From Azolla caroliniana (lineage: Eukaryota; Polypodiophyta): DNA of 64,000 nucleotides. Below are positions 1 to 11,554 of this stretch, one piece after another. Position 1 is the first letter of the stretch, and every line of letters starts with the position of its first letter. The notes beneath the pieces were generated by a model. It saw only the letters and a program-made list of their open reading frames with translations, had not been told where the DNA came from and did not search any database. A program made the position numbers and the translations under genes. The DNA is taken from assembly GCA_043228905.1 (NCBI GenBank), contig JBHGNT010000006.1:20646001-20710000 (forward strand), read 5' to 3'.

Positions 1-1075
1 GTGTACGATATACATGCACCTATTCAATTGCTTTAGTATCACCATTGGTGTAACACAAGGTTGTTCCCTATCATTGACACTTTTGGGGTCTACATTGCTG
101 AGATTACCGATAATATTGCTCGTAAGGGAGGTAGCAGATTGGACTTAGGGGGCACACAAGTCAATATCTTGCTTTTTAAAAATGATATAGTTTTACTCTC
201 GGAGTTTAAACACGACCTACAAAGGTACCTTAATGTTGTAGATGACTTTTGTAGAAAAAGAGGATTGGTCGTGAATCTAGGGAAAACTAACATCCTTATC
301 TTCCACACATCAGTCACCAAACGCTCTCTAATGCACAAGTTGAGGTAGTCGGATCATATGTATATCTTAGAGTCACTTTTAGAGTCGGATCATATGTGAT
401 ACAAAAGTGCTTCTATTAGCATAGGGGGTAACTTAGTGAACTCTGCTCTAATGATACATAACCAATCACAAGATAGGATATATTGTCAAGCTTCGAGGCA
501 TCTTGATCATTCTATGAGTATGAATATACTAGCTCTTGATATAGTATTGTGGTAGCTCGGTAAGTTGGCATCCTCTTAGGTATAACCACGACACAAATAC
601 CACCTTTAATATTTCATGGCGACCGTGATAAAGTGATACACCAAGAAATATGCCAAATTTATACTCGGCATAAATGGATCAACCCACAAGAGCCACTCCC
701 ATCTAAAATGTTGTACTATAAGGAACATTTCATGCATTTCTCTAAGTTAGGTTTTATTCTATTACCAAAATATCTTGATATAAGCTTACCATATGCACTA
801 AGGGTTGCTATGTGGACAACTTAGAGTATCATCCCACCATCTTCAGATTGAAAATGGTTATGATAGTTGAGTTCCTAAAGAGGAAAATGTATGTAGATTA
901 TGTCACATAGGGATATAGGATGGGTACCATTTTGCATGCAAATGTCAAGCTTACATCGAGATAAAGGAAAAATATCAAGACATACTTGAACCCTCCGCCA
1001 CCCTCTCCCAATTACTAGATACCTCGGACATAAAGACACTTAGTAGGTATCTTAGAGCTAAAATGGCATAACGAG
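1..1075 (+). pseudogene. Decayed LINE (non-LTR retrotransposon) reverse transcriptase, 3' part
   Basis: Translation of the first 345 bases resembles plant LINE reverse transcriptases. It contains a TQGCSLS-like start in a shifted frame and the stretch leading to LLFKNDIVLLSE around 166-205. That stretch aligns with the usual FADD catalytic motif, but here it reads F-K-N-D, so a catalytic aspartate is lost. It continues with a segment about a residue-conserved VDDFCRKRGLVVN. From 346 to about 1075 only stop-riddled fragments remain, including a C-x2-C...H-x3-C zinc-knuckle-like patch at 892-948 and a typical LINE C-terminal tail. The 5' part lies outside the window. It is a dead copy, since there are many stops and frameshifts. 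The family call rests on recognised motifs, not on a search. Confidence 0.7.
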
Positions 1076-3112
1076 AGTAATCTACAAATGTGACCATAAC
1101 CTTTGTACATATTCACTAACACATAATCACTGAATTTTTTTAGGGACATGGGGAGCGATGAACATGGACAAACTTGCACAACTCGGCCTCTCCCTCGTTG
1201 AAGTAGAAAACCAAAGAGAAACCAAATACCCTTGGAGATTGTGCTTCAAAGTTGCTCGTTGTCAAGTGAAGACATTAAGAAGATAAAGGAACATGAGCTA
1301 CCTTGCCTCAAAGCTATTGTTGGGAACCATTTATATCGAGACCATGGGCCACATTCACATCCAAACCCTTCAACCCCCCGATCCTTTTTGAGAGACTTGG
1401 ATGGAAATGAAATAAGTCTTTAGACATAGTCATTCCTTTATAGAACATGTTAGACCCCGTAACACTTGTCTCATGCTAAAACTTTCTTTTTTTCGATGAT
1501 TGGGTACACATCCCATTATTGTAATCAATTGTCTCATGACCAAATTTGGTCTTAGAAGACGTGAATATATCTTTCTTTCTTTCTCTCAAACTCCCACAAA
1601 AAATAGAGAGAGGGGTTCTATCTATCTATCTATGTGTGTGTGTGTTTTATCTTTGTTATGGTTAGCTCTTTTGCTCTTGTGACCACCACCACCACCACAA
1701 GATATGGGCTAATACATGAAGATCGTGGTTATCAACTTCTCACTGGATGGATGGATTCATATAGAGTCCTCTGTCTACATGCACTCATAATGCTCTCGAA
1801 GAAGTAGGTCTACTTGGAATTTCCTCCCACAAGCCCGAGATCGATGCAACACGAGGATTCTGGAAATTACGTGTGATGGAAGGGTTGAAAGCAAGGGATA
1901 TTTGTGTGCGTACATGCCCAACTTACAAGCACAATCAATCTAGAAGTTTGTAATATCCTAAAGCATTTTCGTACAAAGTTTCTTAAAGTTGTGAAATGAA
2001 CGTTGTATACTCTCCTACTTCTTGAGACTATACCAATTCCCATTTACATCATATGGTCATTGAAAAGGTTATCAAATATATTCTCAAGGTTAAAAAAAGT
2101 TCTTCATATCGACTTTCTAAAATAATATAGGGAGCAAGCAAAAGATCCAAAAATCATAAAAGCAAAATTGTGTTATGATTGAATGCAAGATATAAAAAAA
2201 TGGTTTGGAAGATGGGATGCAATACACTTGCTTCATGATGCACAAGTAGATTCCTTTGTGATTGAGGCCTTTTTGCAACACCAATTTATCATGACACAGG
2301 AAAAATGTGGACGCTCATGCTTTGTACATTATACTACATATATTAGACCTAACTGCAAAATCATGTTCTTCGCCGAACGAGAGAACCAAACACATCAATA
2401 CATATTAGAGCCTATCTCATTGTCTACCATCTAAATTATTGCTTCCATGCGACTTAACTTACACTAATTACGATGGAGACAATGTGTTAGGGCATAATCA
2501 ATGAGATTAATCGCCTATGCACACTTCTACAAAACAAGTTTGAGAGTTTATGTATCACACTTTGATATAATGCTTTGGCTTTGGTCACATCCAACTATGC
2601 TTTTCACATATCTTCAACCAAACCAATCCTTGCAACTATTATCTCACATTTTATTGCCAAACTCACAAGGATTGTTGACCACCTCTCACTCTCACTACCT
2701 CATGCATATCCACTTTGGTAAGTTAAAACTATGATGCCTTTCATAAATGTCGTCGAATGAGGATCTCACAATTCAAAATTCAATTTTCTTAGTAGTGAGG
2801 AGATAAATAGAAGTCTTACAATGTTGATATGCAAGAACAAACCCATAGATGTATACAAACCAAACCCTTGACTGTTACTCAAGAAACTCAAAATTCTTGA
2901 ACAAATTATAAATTAATCATCATTTCCTACAAACAAAATTTCCAAAACCAAAGAATTTTCTGTATTCTACATATCTGTGCATAATTTGCTTAAATATATC
3001 TCTTTCCAACATTTGACTAAGCAACCCTCATGTTTGCTATCATTTTATTGTACAAGTCATCAAACTCTTGAATATTAGTACATTTTAAAAGCTTTGTATA
3101 GCCAACATTGGC
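1076..3112. other. Intergenic, repeat-like, no gene recognised
   Basis: AT-rich sequence with only short open frames (longest about 83 codons) that match nothing I recognise. Small low-complexity patches occur: TCTA/CTTT runs at about 1570-1640 and a CCA run at 1682-1698. It may be further decayed transposon sequence continuing from the LINE fragment, but no terminal repeats or coding motifs support a specific call. Confidence 0.4.
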
Positions 3113-3279
3113 ATGTTGGTTTTGTTAAATAACAAAAGCTTTAAATTTAGGAAAAGTTGGCTAAAGTGGGCAAGGATTCAGGAAAAGCAAGGTGAACAAA
3201 ATATTGTTTGTTTTGGTAGATTCATCTATTTTATCTTAATAAAGATGCATCTACATGGGGGGCTGTTTTTCGGGGGTCT

Positions 3280-3714
3280 TTGGATGTGCAAGTATCCATG
3301 TACGAGGTAGAGCAATGTGCAAAAACATTGCGTGTGTCGGAGAATAGAATTGAAGCAGTTCTCCCAAACATTCCGGGTGATAAATATTTTAAAAAGTCCT
3401 TTGTTTGGAATATTGCTTCGATTAATGCTTCATGGGTGTGGTGGAAGTGTCGGTGCAACAAGAAATATAAAGGTATCGAGTATAATGTGGTGGATATGAT
3501 AAAGATGTTCTGGGATAACTTGGTACACACAATTAAGGGAGAGTATGATAATATTAAAGGATTGACGGAAAAGGTGCATAAGAAAAGAAGGGAAATTCGT
3601 CAAATATGGTGGCCAATACCTCTATGGTTGAATGGGACACATGAAGACCGTTCGAATTATGTGCCACCACGATGGTTGTTTCCTCCACCTAGTCCTTTCT
3701 TATTTCAATCTTAA
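3280..3714 (+). other. Unrecognised open frame, about 144 codons
   Basis: This is the longest open stretch in the left repeat region. The predicted peptide is basic and tryptophan-rich (for example VWNIASINASWVWWKCRC) and ends in a proline-rich tail. It is preceded by an overlapping open frame from 3113 in another phase. There is no clear ATG at its 5' end, no family match that I recognise, and it sits beside tandem repeats and dead retroelements. A fragment of a transposon-encoded protein is the likeliest explanation. A real small gene cannot be excluded, but I see nothing to support one. Confidence 0.15.
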
Positions 3715-3777
3715 CTTGGGAGTAATATACTTCCTTCACATAAGAACATACTTTTTGACATGTTTCAATGTGTAGTT

Positions 3778-4640
3778 GATGGACTACAAGGTACTGTTGC
3801 TGGGGAGTTATCATGGATAGATGTTGATGGTTGATGAAGCATTTATTAGTACTAGAGACAGAATAGTGAGGGGGTTTATGGATCGGCTTTGCTTGGGGAA
3901 GTCATCCGTATACTTAGAAAACATAATAATTCTATTCTTTGTTGGAGAAGGATGTTGCTATGGGAGGACAAAGCATTGCTATTGAGTGATAGGAAGGTTA
4001 TTTATATGTTTCTATTATAACGTAATTTGTAGTGTTTGATACTTTTTGGCAGGTTTTATTATGTACCTAATGGACTATGATGTAGTGCCACTGGGTAGTT
4101 ACCATGGACAGATGTTGATGGTGGATGAAGCATTTACTCTTACTATTAGACTAGACATTGAGGGGGTTTAAGGATCGGCTTTGCTTGGGGAAGTCATCCA
4201 TATACCTGAAAAGCATAATAATGCGTTTTGTTGGAGAAGGATGAGGTTATGGGAGGAGGAAGCATTTCTATTGAGTGACATGGGGTTATATATATATATA
4301 TTTCATAACTTACTTGGTATTGGTTGACAGATTTTCTTGTGTGGTTGATGGACTATGGTGCACTACCATTGGGCAATTACCATAGATAGATGTTGATGGT
4401 GGATGAAGCATTTACTAGTACTATTTAGACTAGATATTGAGGGGGGTTTAAGGATTGACTATGCTTGGGGAAGTCATCCGCGGACTTGAACAACATAATA
4501 ATAATTTTGTGTTGGAGAAGGATGATGATATGGGAGGAGGAAGCATTTTTATGGAGTGACAGGGACGTTGGATACATTAGTTGTACGCAACTAGGAAGTC
4601 GTCCTTATAGGAAAATCTTTTTAGTCTAAGTTAGTGGTAG
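3778..4640 (+). repeat. Tandem array of about 280-bp units, three copies plus a partial
   Basis: The same block recurs three times, each starting near a GGACTA motif: at 3781, 4072 and 4350 (spacing 291 and 278). Each copy contains CATGGACAGATGTTGATGG-like, GATGAAGCATTTA, GGCTTTGCTTGGGGAAGTCATCC and TTGGAGAAGGATG blocks in the same order. A fourth, shortened copy (GATGTTAATGGACGATGAAG and GAGTGACAGGGA) lies at about 4640-4695. The copies are diverged by substitutions and small indels. No coding frame runs through them. Confidence 0.75.
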
Positions 4641-4799
4641 AGATGGATGATGTTAATGGACGATGAAGTAGTTCTAGGGAGTGACAGGGAGGCTTGGTTA
4701 TGTTATCATTTACTTTTTAAATTTGGGGAGTGGTTTTCTCATTTTTCTGGTGAGGATGAGTGGAGTCAAATTGTCAAAAGGTGTTGTATTAGGATGTAT

Positions 4800-5006
4800 A
4801 CATTTGATACCAGGTCTTATGTGTTGCTGACTATGGGCATGCTGAAGAAGGATTGAAATGGTTCAAAGCTAGGAGTTGCGAGGGCTTGTCTCAAGACGCA
4901 ACTACTTTGGTTTCTATCTAAGGAATAACGGTTGCAATGTGTTGATTACAAATTATGCTAAACATGAACATGAGCATGCTGAAGAAGCATTGAAATGGTT
5001 CATATC
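4800..5006 (+). pseudogene. PPR pseudogene, upstream fragment (left of copia insertion)
   Basis: Translated pieces read as PPR-motif debris: GHAEEGLKWFKARSCEGLSQDATT at about 4829-4900, then a second HAEEALKWF at about 4976-5001. This is the helix-A/helix-B pattern of PLS-type PPR proteins, and it is interrupted by stops and a frameshift. The copia element is inserted directly after the second motif. The downstream half of the same decayed gene resumes at 11555. Confidence 0.6.
5002..5006 (+). repeat. Target-site duplication ATATC, left copy
   Basis: ATATC immediately precedes the 5' LTR and is repeated exactly at 11555-11559 after the 3' LTR. Five base pairs is the normal duplication length for copia integrases. 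Confidence 0.85.
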
Positions 5007-5383
5007 TGTTATACATGTACCCCTGATACATGCTAAGTGTGAAAAGGCCAAAAATTGGTCTTCCACTTAGTAGTGTGGGGGGAGAGAGAGAGTTTAGTGA
5101 GTGTGAGTGAGTGAGTGAGAGTCTTCTTCCTCTCTGCCGTTTTTCCTCCCTTTCTCTCTATTGCAGAGATTCACTACCTCTTCCTCTCTGTTGTAACCTC
5201 CAACCTCCTGCTGTATTGAGAGTTGTCTATTGTATCCTATTGTTGCTCACCCCCTGTTCCTGTCGTGCACACTACAACTAAGAAGGAGCACAACTCCTTC
5301 TTCATCCTTGTTGTCCTTGCATCACGATTCGGAGCAGAACAAAACAATTCCCTCTTGGTTTTTTGCTCTACCGATTTGCAACA
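5007..5383 (+). repeat. Copia 5' LTR
   Basis: Begins TGTTATACATG and ends GCAACA, just before the primer-binding site. It is the same length as the 3' LTR and colinear with it. It contains GAGTGAGTGAGTGAGAG and CTTCTTCCTCTCT simple-sequence blocks that are shared with the 3' LTR. Confidence 0.93.
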
Positions 5384-5384
5384 G

Positions 5385-5400
5385 TGGTATTAGAGCTTGG
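5385..5400 (+). other. Copia primer-binding site
   Basis: TGGTATTAGAGCTTGG begins one base after the 5' LTR. It matches the standard initiator-Met tRNA primer-binding site (TGGTATCAGAGC...) of plant copia elements, with C-to-T type changes. Confidence 0.9.
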
Positions 5401-6124
5401 GAGACAACAATAGGAAGCTTTGGAGTCGGAAGCAACAAGCGTCTGAGACTCGTAGCAGCGGTGTAGGAGATTTGTGTGGCGAGCGTTGGAGTATCGGGCT
5501 CGGCTGAAGCATCTACCTATTGTTGGGCATCTCCAGCATCTTCGACATTGAAGAAAGGAGCCTTCCATTCACAGGTATTTCCCTTGGTTAAATTCTTCGT
5601 TTATCCATCATATGCGAAACATGTTTTGGTGGAAATAAGTTGTGGTGGGAGAGACCCCTGCCACATTTGGAAGAGAGATTTGGGGTTAGTGTGAATGTAT
5701 AGCAGAGCAGATGTCTACAATTTGTGATTTGGGAGATGTATGCTAGTCAATATCGTTGCCACATTTGGAAGAGAGATTTGGGGTCAGTGTGAATGTATAA
5801 CAAAGCATATGCCTACAATTTGTGATTTGGGAAATGTATGTTAGTTGACATTTTGGAAATTATATGTTTTTTAGTGGTGCGTGTTATACAGAAGAGTGGT
5901 ATCAGCCTTTTTTGACAGTTTGCCGTTGATATTTTGGAAGTTGTATGCTTTCAATGGTGCGTGTTGCACGCAATATTGGTATCAATTTTTAACAGTTTGC
6001 CATAACCAAGTCAGTTACTAGTTTTTTGTTGCCCAATTGTATTTTTTTGTTGCCTAATACTATTGTTCACTCCCATGGAGTCTAAAATGTTGGATGCATC
6101 TAGTAGCACTTCTGTTGGTCGCAA

Positions 6125-6973
6125 GGTTGTTAGGTACGTTAGGTATGGTATGGATACCATACGTATATAACGTATTAATACACGTATAATACCTCCCAAT
6201 TTAAAAATACGTTAAATACGTTTTCTTAATATGTTAAATACTTATAAAATACGTATTTTATGTATAGTACGTTAAATACTTCTAGAATTTGAAAATTATT
6301 TACCTTTCTAAAAAATATCTATAATATTGTAAAAAACATCTATGTTTACACAATTTTGTGATGTACAATATAGTTCTACATCCTAAAATGCATATAGCAT
6401 TTGAACATTTCACATCCTAAAATACTTGTAGTAATATGGATGTCGACATTCCCTTATTCTATAAATCAGTGTAAGTGTGTATCACGATGTTCTACTTCAA
6501 ATTGTAATTATTTACAATTATGCCTTCATAGATTGAGGAATCGTCTACGATTATCACACTCATGATAGGTTTCTCTTTTCTTCGTTTTCTTCTTCTTCGT
6601 CTATCTTCTGTGATTATCACACTTAGAGTTAGGACAGGTTTATGTCTTCTTTTCTCTCTTCTTCTTCTTCTTCTTCTTCTTCTTCTTCTTCTTCTTCTTC
6701 ATCTTCTTCATTGTCATCTCTTCTATTCTTCTTTCTTCCTTCCTTTGGCTTCTTTTTCACTAAAATCTTTTTTTTCTTTTGGTTTTTGTTGGGGTTTTAC
6801 TTACATTTTCTTTGTAAATACATATTATACCTGTTTTTTTATAAATACGTTAAATACCGTATTGGACAAATGTACATGATATTTGACTGAACAATATTGA
6901 GGTATAGTACGTACTATACAAATGATGAGGTACTATACGTATTTAAACATTAAATATGGGTACTTAAACAACC
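6125..6973. mobile_element. Nested insertion with terminal inverted repeats (hAT-like MITE?)
   Basis: The left end reads GGTTGTTAGGTAC and the right end, reverse-complemented, reads GGTTGTTTAAGTAC. These agree at 12 of 13 positions with one gap. The 8-bp flanks 6117-6124 (GGTCGCAA) and 6974-6981 (ATTTGCAA) share five positions including GCAA, suggesting an eroded 8-bp target duplication. Sub-terminal ATACGTTAAATACG-type repeats occur at both ends and the core is AT-rich with a TTC microsatellite. No transposase frame is visible, so it would be non-autonomous. Excising the insert with one GCAA copy makes gag continuous in frame, which supports both boundaries. Assignment to hAT is only inference. 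Confidence 0.7.
6656..6712 (+). repeat. (TTC)n microsatellite
   Basis: About 16 nearly perfect TTC units with one ATC interruption, inside the nested insertion. The poly-Ser and poly-Leu open frames crossing it are artefacts of the trinucleotide repeat. Confidence 0.95.
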
Positions 6974-7066
6974 ATTTGCAATAGTTCAAGTAAGAACTAT
7001 TCATTTTTGGGAAAAGATCATATTGAGATCCAAATATTTGATGGATCTAATTTTGCTTTATGGAAG

Positions 7067-7326
7067 AATCAGATGCGTGATGTATTGGTTCAAAGAAAGC
7101 AAACGAGGCCTCTAGGCGGCAAAGCGAAGAAGTCGGATGACATGGATGATGATGATTGGGAGGAACTTGATGCCTTGACCATGTCCACTATAAGACAATC
7201 AGATGCGTGATGTATTGGTTCAAAGAAAGCAAACGAGGCCTCTAGGCGGCAAAGCGAAGAAGTCGGATGACATGGATGATGATGATTGGGAAGAACTTGA
7301 TGCCTTGACCATGTCCACTATAAGAC
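7067..7326 (+). repeat. 130-bp tandem duplication within copia gag
   Basis: Bases 7067-7196 are repeated at 7197-7326 with almost no differences (for example GGGAGGAA versus GGGAAGAA). Because 130 is not a multiple of three, the duplication shifts the gag frame. Confidence 0.93.
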
Positions 7327-10300
7327 TACACTTGGCGGATAGTGTCTACTTTACTGTTTTAGGCAATAAAAACTCTAAAGAACTTTGGAAAAAGTTATGC
7401 AATACCTATGAGAAGGAAAGTGCAGCTAATAAGGTGTATTTGATGAGAAAGCTATATGACCTTCATATGAAGGATACAGATAATGTTGCGTCTCATTTAA
7501 ATCAGTTTGATGCATTATGGTCGTAGTTGCAACCTCAGAAAATGACCATGGATGATGAGCTGAAAGCTGTATTTTTGCTATGCACATTGCCTAGCTCACG
7601 AGACACATTTTGCACCGCTATTAGCACTAGGTCTATAATGACATAAGTGGAGCACTATTGGGTGAAGAAATACGTAGGAAATCTATGGTTTCCTCACAAG
7701 TTGGAGAGGCATATAATGTTTGAGATTCTGGTTATGGCAAGAACCAGCAACGTGGTAGAAGCCATATCAAAAATAGTCATGGAAGCCATGATAAGAGTAG
7801 AAGTAAGTCTAGGAAGAGACTTGTGGAATGCCATTATTGCCACAAGAAGGGTCATATCAAGAAAGACTGTTACGCCTTGAAGGGTAAAACTCATTTGATG
7901 GGCATGTTAAATAGTTGACTGGTTCATCATCTTCAGTAAAGATAGAGGAAATAAATGTCGCATGCGATGATCGTGTTGACATCTTGGTCATGGATGATGA
8001 TGCTACCTATGTTGAGGCTAATATTGCTCATGCGCTTGCTCATACATGGTTGTTGGACTCTAGTGATTCATTTCATGTGACTCCACATAGAGAGTGGTTC
8101 ACACGATACGAAGCTAAACCACTTGGTACAATACGATTTGGAGATTCACATCAGTGTGATGTGATTGGCATCGGAGATGTCATGGTACAATCTTCTTATG
8201 GCTCTCAGTTTACCGTACAAAATGTACACCATGTGCCTGAGCTAACTCGTAGCTTAATGTTTGTTGGACAACTTGATAACATTGATTTTAAAGTGATATT
8301 TTCTTCCCAGTCCTTTCGTATTACGAAAGGAAATATGGTTATTGCCCAAGGGAACAAAGTTGGTTCACTTTATCCTTTAGTTGTCCATCAAAAAGAGCAT
8401 CTTTTGACAGTCACAGAACAACCTATGACTTGTATTTGGCATAGTCGTTTAGGTCACATGTCTCATACTGGAAGAAACTTTATCACGTTTTGGCTATTTA
8501 CCTTTGTTATCATTTTCAAATTTTTCAGTTTGTGAGCATTGTCAATATGGTAAACAAACTAGAAGTGTGCAACAGAATATTAATTCTTATTCATCTACTC
8601 AACCCTTGGATCTAGTTCATACAGATGTATGTGGCCCTATGCCTATTAGATCATTGGGTGAAGCTTTGAATTTTGTTACATTTATCGATGATGCAACAAG
8701 AAAGGTGTGTGTGTATCCCATAAAGGGAAAGGGTGATGTTCTGATAATGGAGGTGAGTATACCTCTCATGAGTTTAGAGATTTTTGTGAGTCTAGAGGCA
8801 TACGTAGAGAGTTTACTACCCCTTACACTCTAGTACAAAATGGTGTGGCAGAAAGGATGAATCCAACCATCCAGGACAGAGTTGTTTCTATGTTGCATCA
8901 TGCAAATCTACCGCAAGGTTTTTGGGCTAAAGGAGTTCGGACAGCAGTCCATGTGATAAATCTATCACCTAGTACTACCAAAGGCTTGAAAGTGGCACAA
9001 GAGCCGTGGATAGGAAAAACCCCAAACTATGATCATCTTAGGGTATTTGGATGTGAAGCGTATGTTCACATTCCAAAACAATTAAGGCAAAAACTAGCTT
9101 TTAAGAGCAGAAAATGTATTTTCCTTGGCTATGGCGTAGATGTTCAATTTGGATATTGTTTGTGAGATCCCGAAACGCGCACTATAGTCAGAAGTAGTGA
9201 TGTTGTTTTCAATAAAAAGATTATGCATAAGCAGCCAATTAAGGAAGCGGAAGTGACGAAAGCGGTGTTTCAAGATGTTACACCCTCTATTAGTGTGCAA
9301 AAGAATAATTCTACACCTACGCCGAACAGTCCTACAAATGTTCACCCATATGAGGATGTTCAAAATGAGGACGCATGTGTACAACCTGAAAACAGTCTGA
9401 CTCTGGTTCAGCAACCAGTGAGACAATCTACTCGTGTCTCTAGGCCACCTGTTAAACTCATGGACTATGTGATGTTAATGGATGCAGGTGAACCCTCTTG
9501 CTATAAAGAAGCTATGTTGGCTAGTGATCATGCTAAGTGGGAGCATGCCATGAAAAGTGAATTGGACAATATTTATAATAATAATACTTGGGATTTGGTA
9601 CCTTTGCCAAAGGATAGGAAAGCATTGTCATGCAAGTGGGTATACAAGTACAAGTATACGTCTGATAGTGTTTCCCCAAAGTATAAAGCACGCTTGGTAG
9701 CCAAAGGTTTCAAGCAAGAACATGGAGTTGATTTTGATGAAACCTTCTCTCCTGTAGTTAAGATGACTACATTACATATGTTGCTTTCATTGGTTGCAAA
9801 TCAGGATTTGGAATTAGTCCAAATGGATGTGAAAACTGCCTTTTTACATGGGGACCTTGATGAGGATATTTATATGGAACAACCAAAAGGTCATGAAGTC
9901 TCGGGAAAAGAAAATTTGGTATGTAAACTCAAGAAGAGTATGTACGGGCTTAAACAGTCCCCTAAATTGTGGTACCAGAAATTTGATGCTTTTATGAAGT
10001 CTCAAGGATATAGTAGAAGCAATGAGGATCCTTGCCTTTATACAAAAAAAATGTTCGGATGAGAGTTCCATTATTTTGATACTCTATGTTGATGATATGC
10101 TTATCGTTGGTAAAAACAAGGATGAGTTATCCTTGTTGAGGAAAAACTTGAGCCAAATTTTTGACATGAAGGATTTGGGAGACGCAAAACATATTCTTGG
10201 TATGCGTATTACTCATGATAGGAGTAAACGATGCATTTACTTGTCTCGGGTTGAGTACATATCGAAAGTGCTCAAGAGGATTAATATGGAGAATACAAAG

Positions 10301-11165
10301 CCGTTGAGCACTCCATTGCCGACATATGTAAAGCTGAGCACATGTGATAGCCCCACATTTGATGAGGACAAGGAATTCATGTCCAAGGTTCCTTATCAAT
10401 TCGCAGTTGGGAGTCTTATGTACGCCGTAGTGGCTACTAGACTAGACATTGCATTTGCAGTGGGAGCAGTAAGTCTATTCATGTCAAATCCTGGTAAGAA
10501 ACATTGGGATGCAATAAGGTTGATATTGAGATATCTAAGTGGCACTAAGGATAAGTGCCTTTGTTTAGGTAAAGGGGATGCCTCTATCATTGGATACACA
10601 GATTTAGATTATGCCAGATGCACTGACAGTAGGAAATCTACTTCAGGGTACATCTTTCATATTATGGGAGGTGCCATTGCTTGGAGATCCCGTCTTTAAG
10701 ATTGTGTCACATTGTCAACTACAGAGGCTGAGTATGTTGCAACTAGTGAGGCATGTATGTAAGGAAGCAATTTGGTTGTCTCGATTAGGTAGTGACATGG
10801 GTATACCGCAACATGTACCCAAATTGTTTTGTGATAGTCAAAGTGCCATTGCTTTGGCTAAGAACCCGGTATATCATGCGAAGACCAAATATATTGGAGT
10901 GCGATACCATTTCATTCGGGAATGCGTAGCTAATGGTTGTATTAGCCTTGAGAAGGTTGTTTCTCGTGAAAATGCCGCAGATGCATTGACCAAGGCCTTA
11001 CCACAAGATGCGTTGGAGCATTGTTGTTACTTGATGGGAATTACTTAGTGCCTTAAGTTATACACCTGACGTGTACATTGTGTAACATGCCCATCAGGTG
11101 GGAGGTCTAGGTCTAGGTCTTGTACAGGTCAACCTTCCATTATTTGTACTCCTCGTTTAGGCCTT

Positions 11166-11177
11166 TTAGTGGGAGAT
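11166..11177 (+). other. Copia polypurine tract
   Basis: TTAGTGGGAGAT directly precedes the TGTT start of the 3' LTR. A GTGGGAGAT tract in this place is typical of plant copia elements and primes plus-strand synthesis. Confidence 0.8.
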
Positions 11178-11554
11178 TGTTATGCATGTACCCCTGATAC
11201 ATGCTAAGTGTGAAAAGGCCAAAAATTGGTCTTCCACTTAGTAGCGCAATGGGAGAGACAGAGTTTAGTGAGTGTGAGCGAGTGAGTGAGAGTCTTCTTC
11301 CTCTTTGTCGTTTTTCCTCCCTTTCTCTCTATTGCAAATATTCACTACCTCTTCCTCTCTGATGTTAGCTCCAACCTCTTGTTGTATTGAGAGTTGTCTA
11401 TTGTATCCTACTGTTGCTCGCCCCCTGTTCCTGTCATGCACACTACAACTAAGAAGGAGCACCGCTCCTTCTTCATCCTTGTTGTCCTCGCATCACAATT
11501 CGAAGCAGAACATAACAATTCCCTCTTGGTTTTCTGCTCTACTGATTTGCAATG
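11178..11554 (+). repeat. Copia 3' LTR
   Basis: 377 bp, colinear with the 5' LTR. It begins TGTTATGCATG. The terminal CA of the 5' copy is TG here, a double transition. The end is fixed by the exact ATATC duplication that follows. Confidence 0.92.

Larger units (their letters stand above)
6075..11048 (+). pseudogene. Copia gag-pol polyprotein, broken
   Basis: Gag starts at ATG 6075 and is interrupted after 16 codons by the nested insertion. It resumes at about 6974 and is broken again by a 130-bp duplication. A CCHC zinc knuckle (C-x2-C-x4-H-x4-C) lies at 7829-7870. The protease site at 8056 reads D-S-S where copia proteases have D-S-G. The integrase zinc-binding and core segments run from about 8400 to 8900 in three frames, and the stretch between the first and second catalytic aspartates is shortened near 8740. 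Reverse transcriptase spans about 9470-10250 with YVDD at about 10085, but a frameshift lies just upstream near 10050. RNase H follows at about 10590-11040 with a further frameshift near 10690. The final stop is at 11046-11048. Confidence 0.92.
5007..11554 (+). mobile_element. Ty1/copia LTR retrotransposon, full-length but defective
   Basis: A 6548-bp element with two 377-bp LTRs, a primer-binding site complementary to initiator tRNA-Met, a purine-rich tract before the 3' LTR, and a 5-bp target duplication. Internal order is gag with zinc knuckle, protease, integrase, reverse transcriptase and RNase H, which is the copia order because integrase precedes RT. It is inserted in a PPR pseudogene in the same orientation. 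Several frameshifts, an internal deletion, a 130-bp duplication and an 849-bp nested insertion show that it cannot be autonomous. By eye the LTRs differ at about 30 of 377 positions (around 8%), mostly transitions, so the insertion is not recent. Confidence 0.95.

Noticed and set aside
6562-6890. Poly-Leu and poly-Ser open frames
   Set aside because: Artefacts of the TTC microsatellite inside the nested insertion.
5007-11554. Copia element as an intact, active retrotransposon
   Set aside because: Multiple frameshifts, a deletion in integrase, the gag duplication and the nested insertion make it defective.
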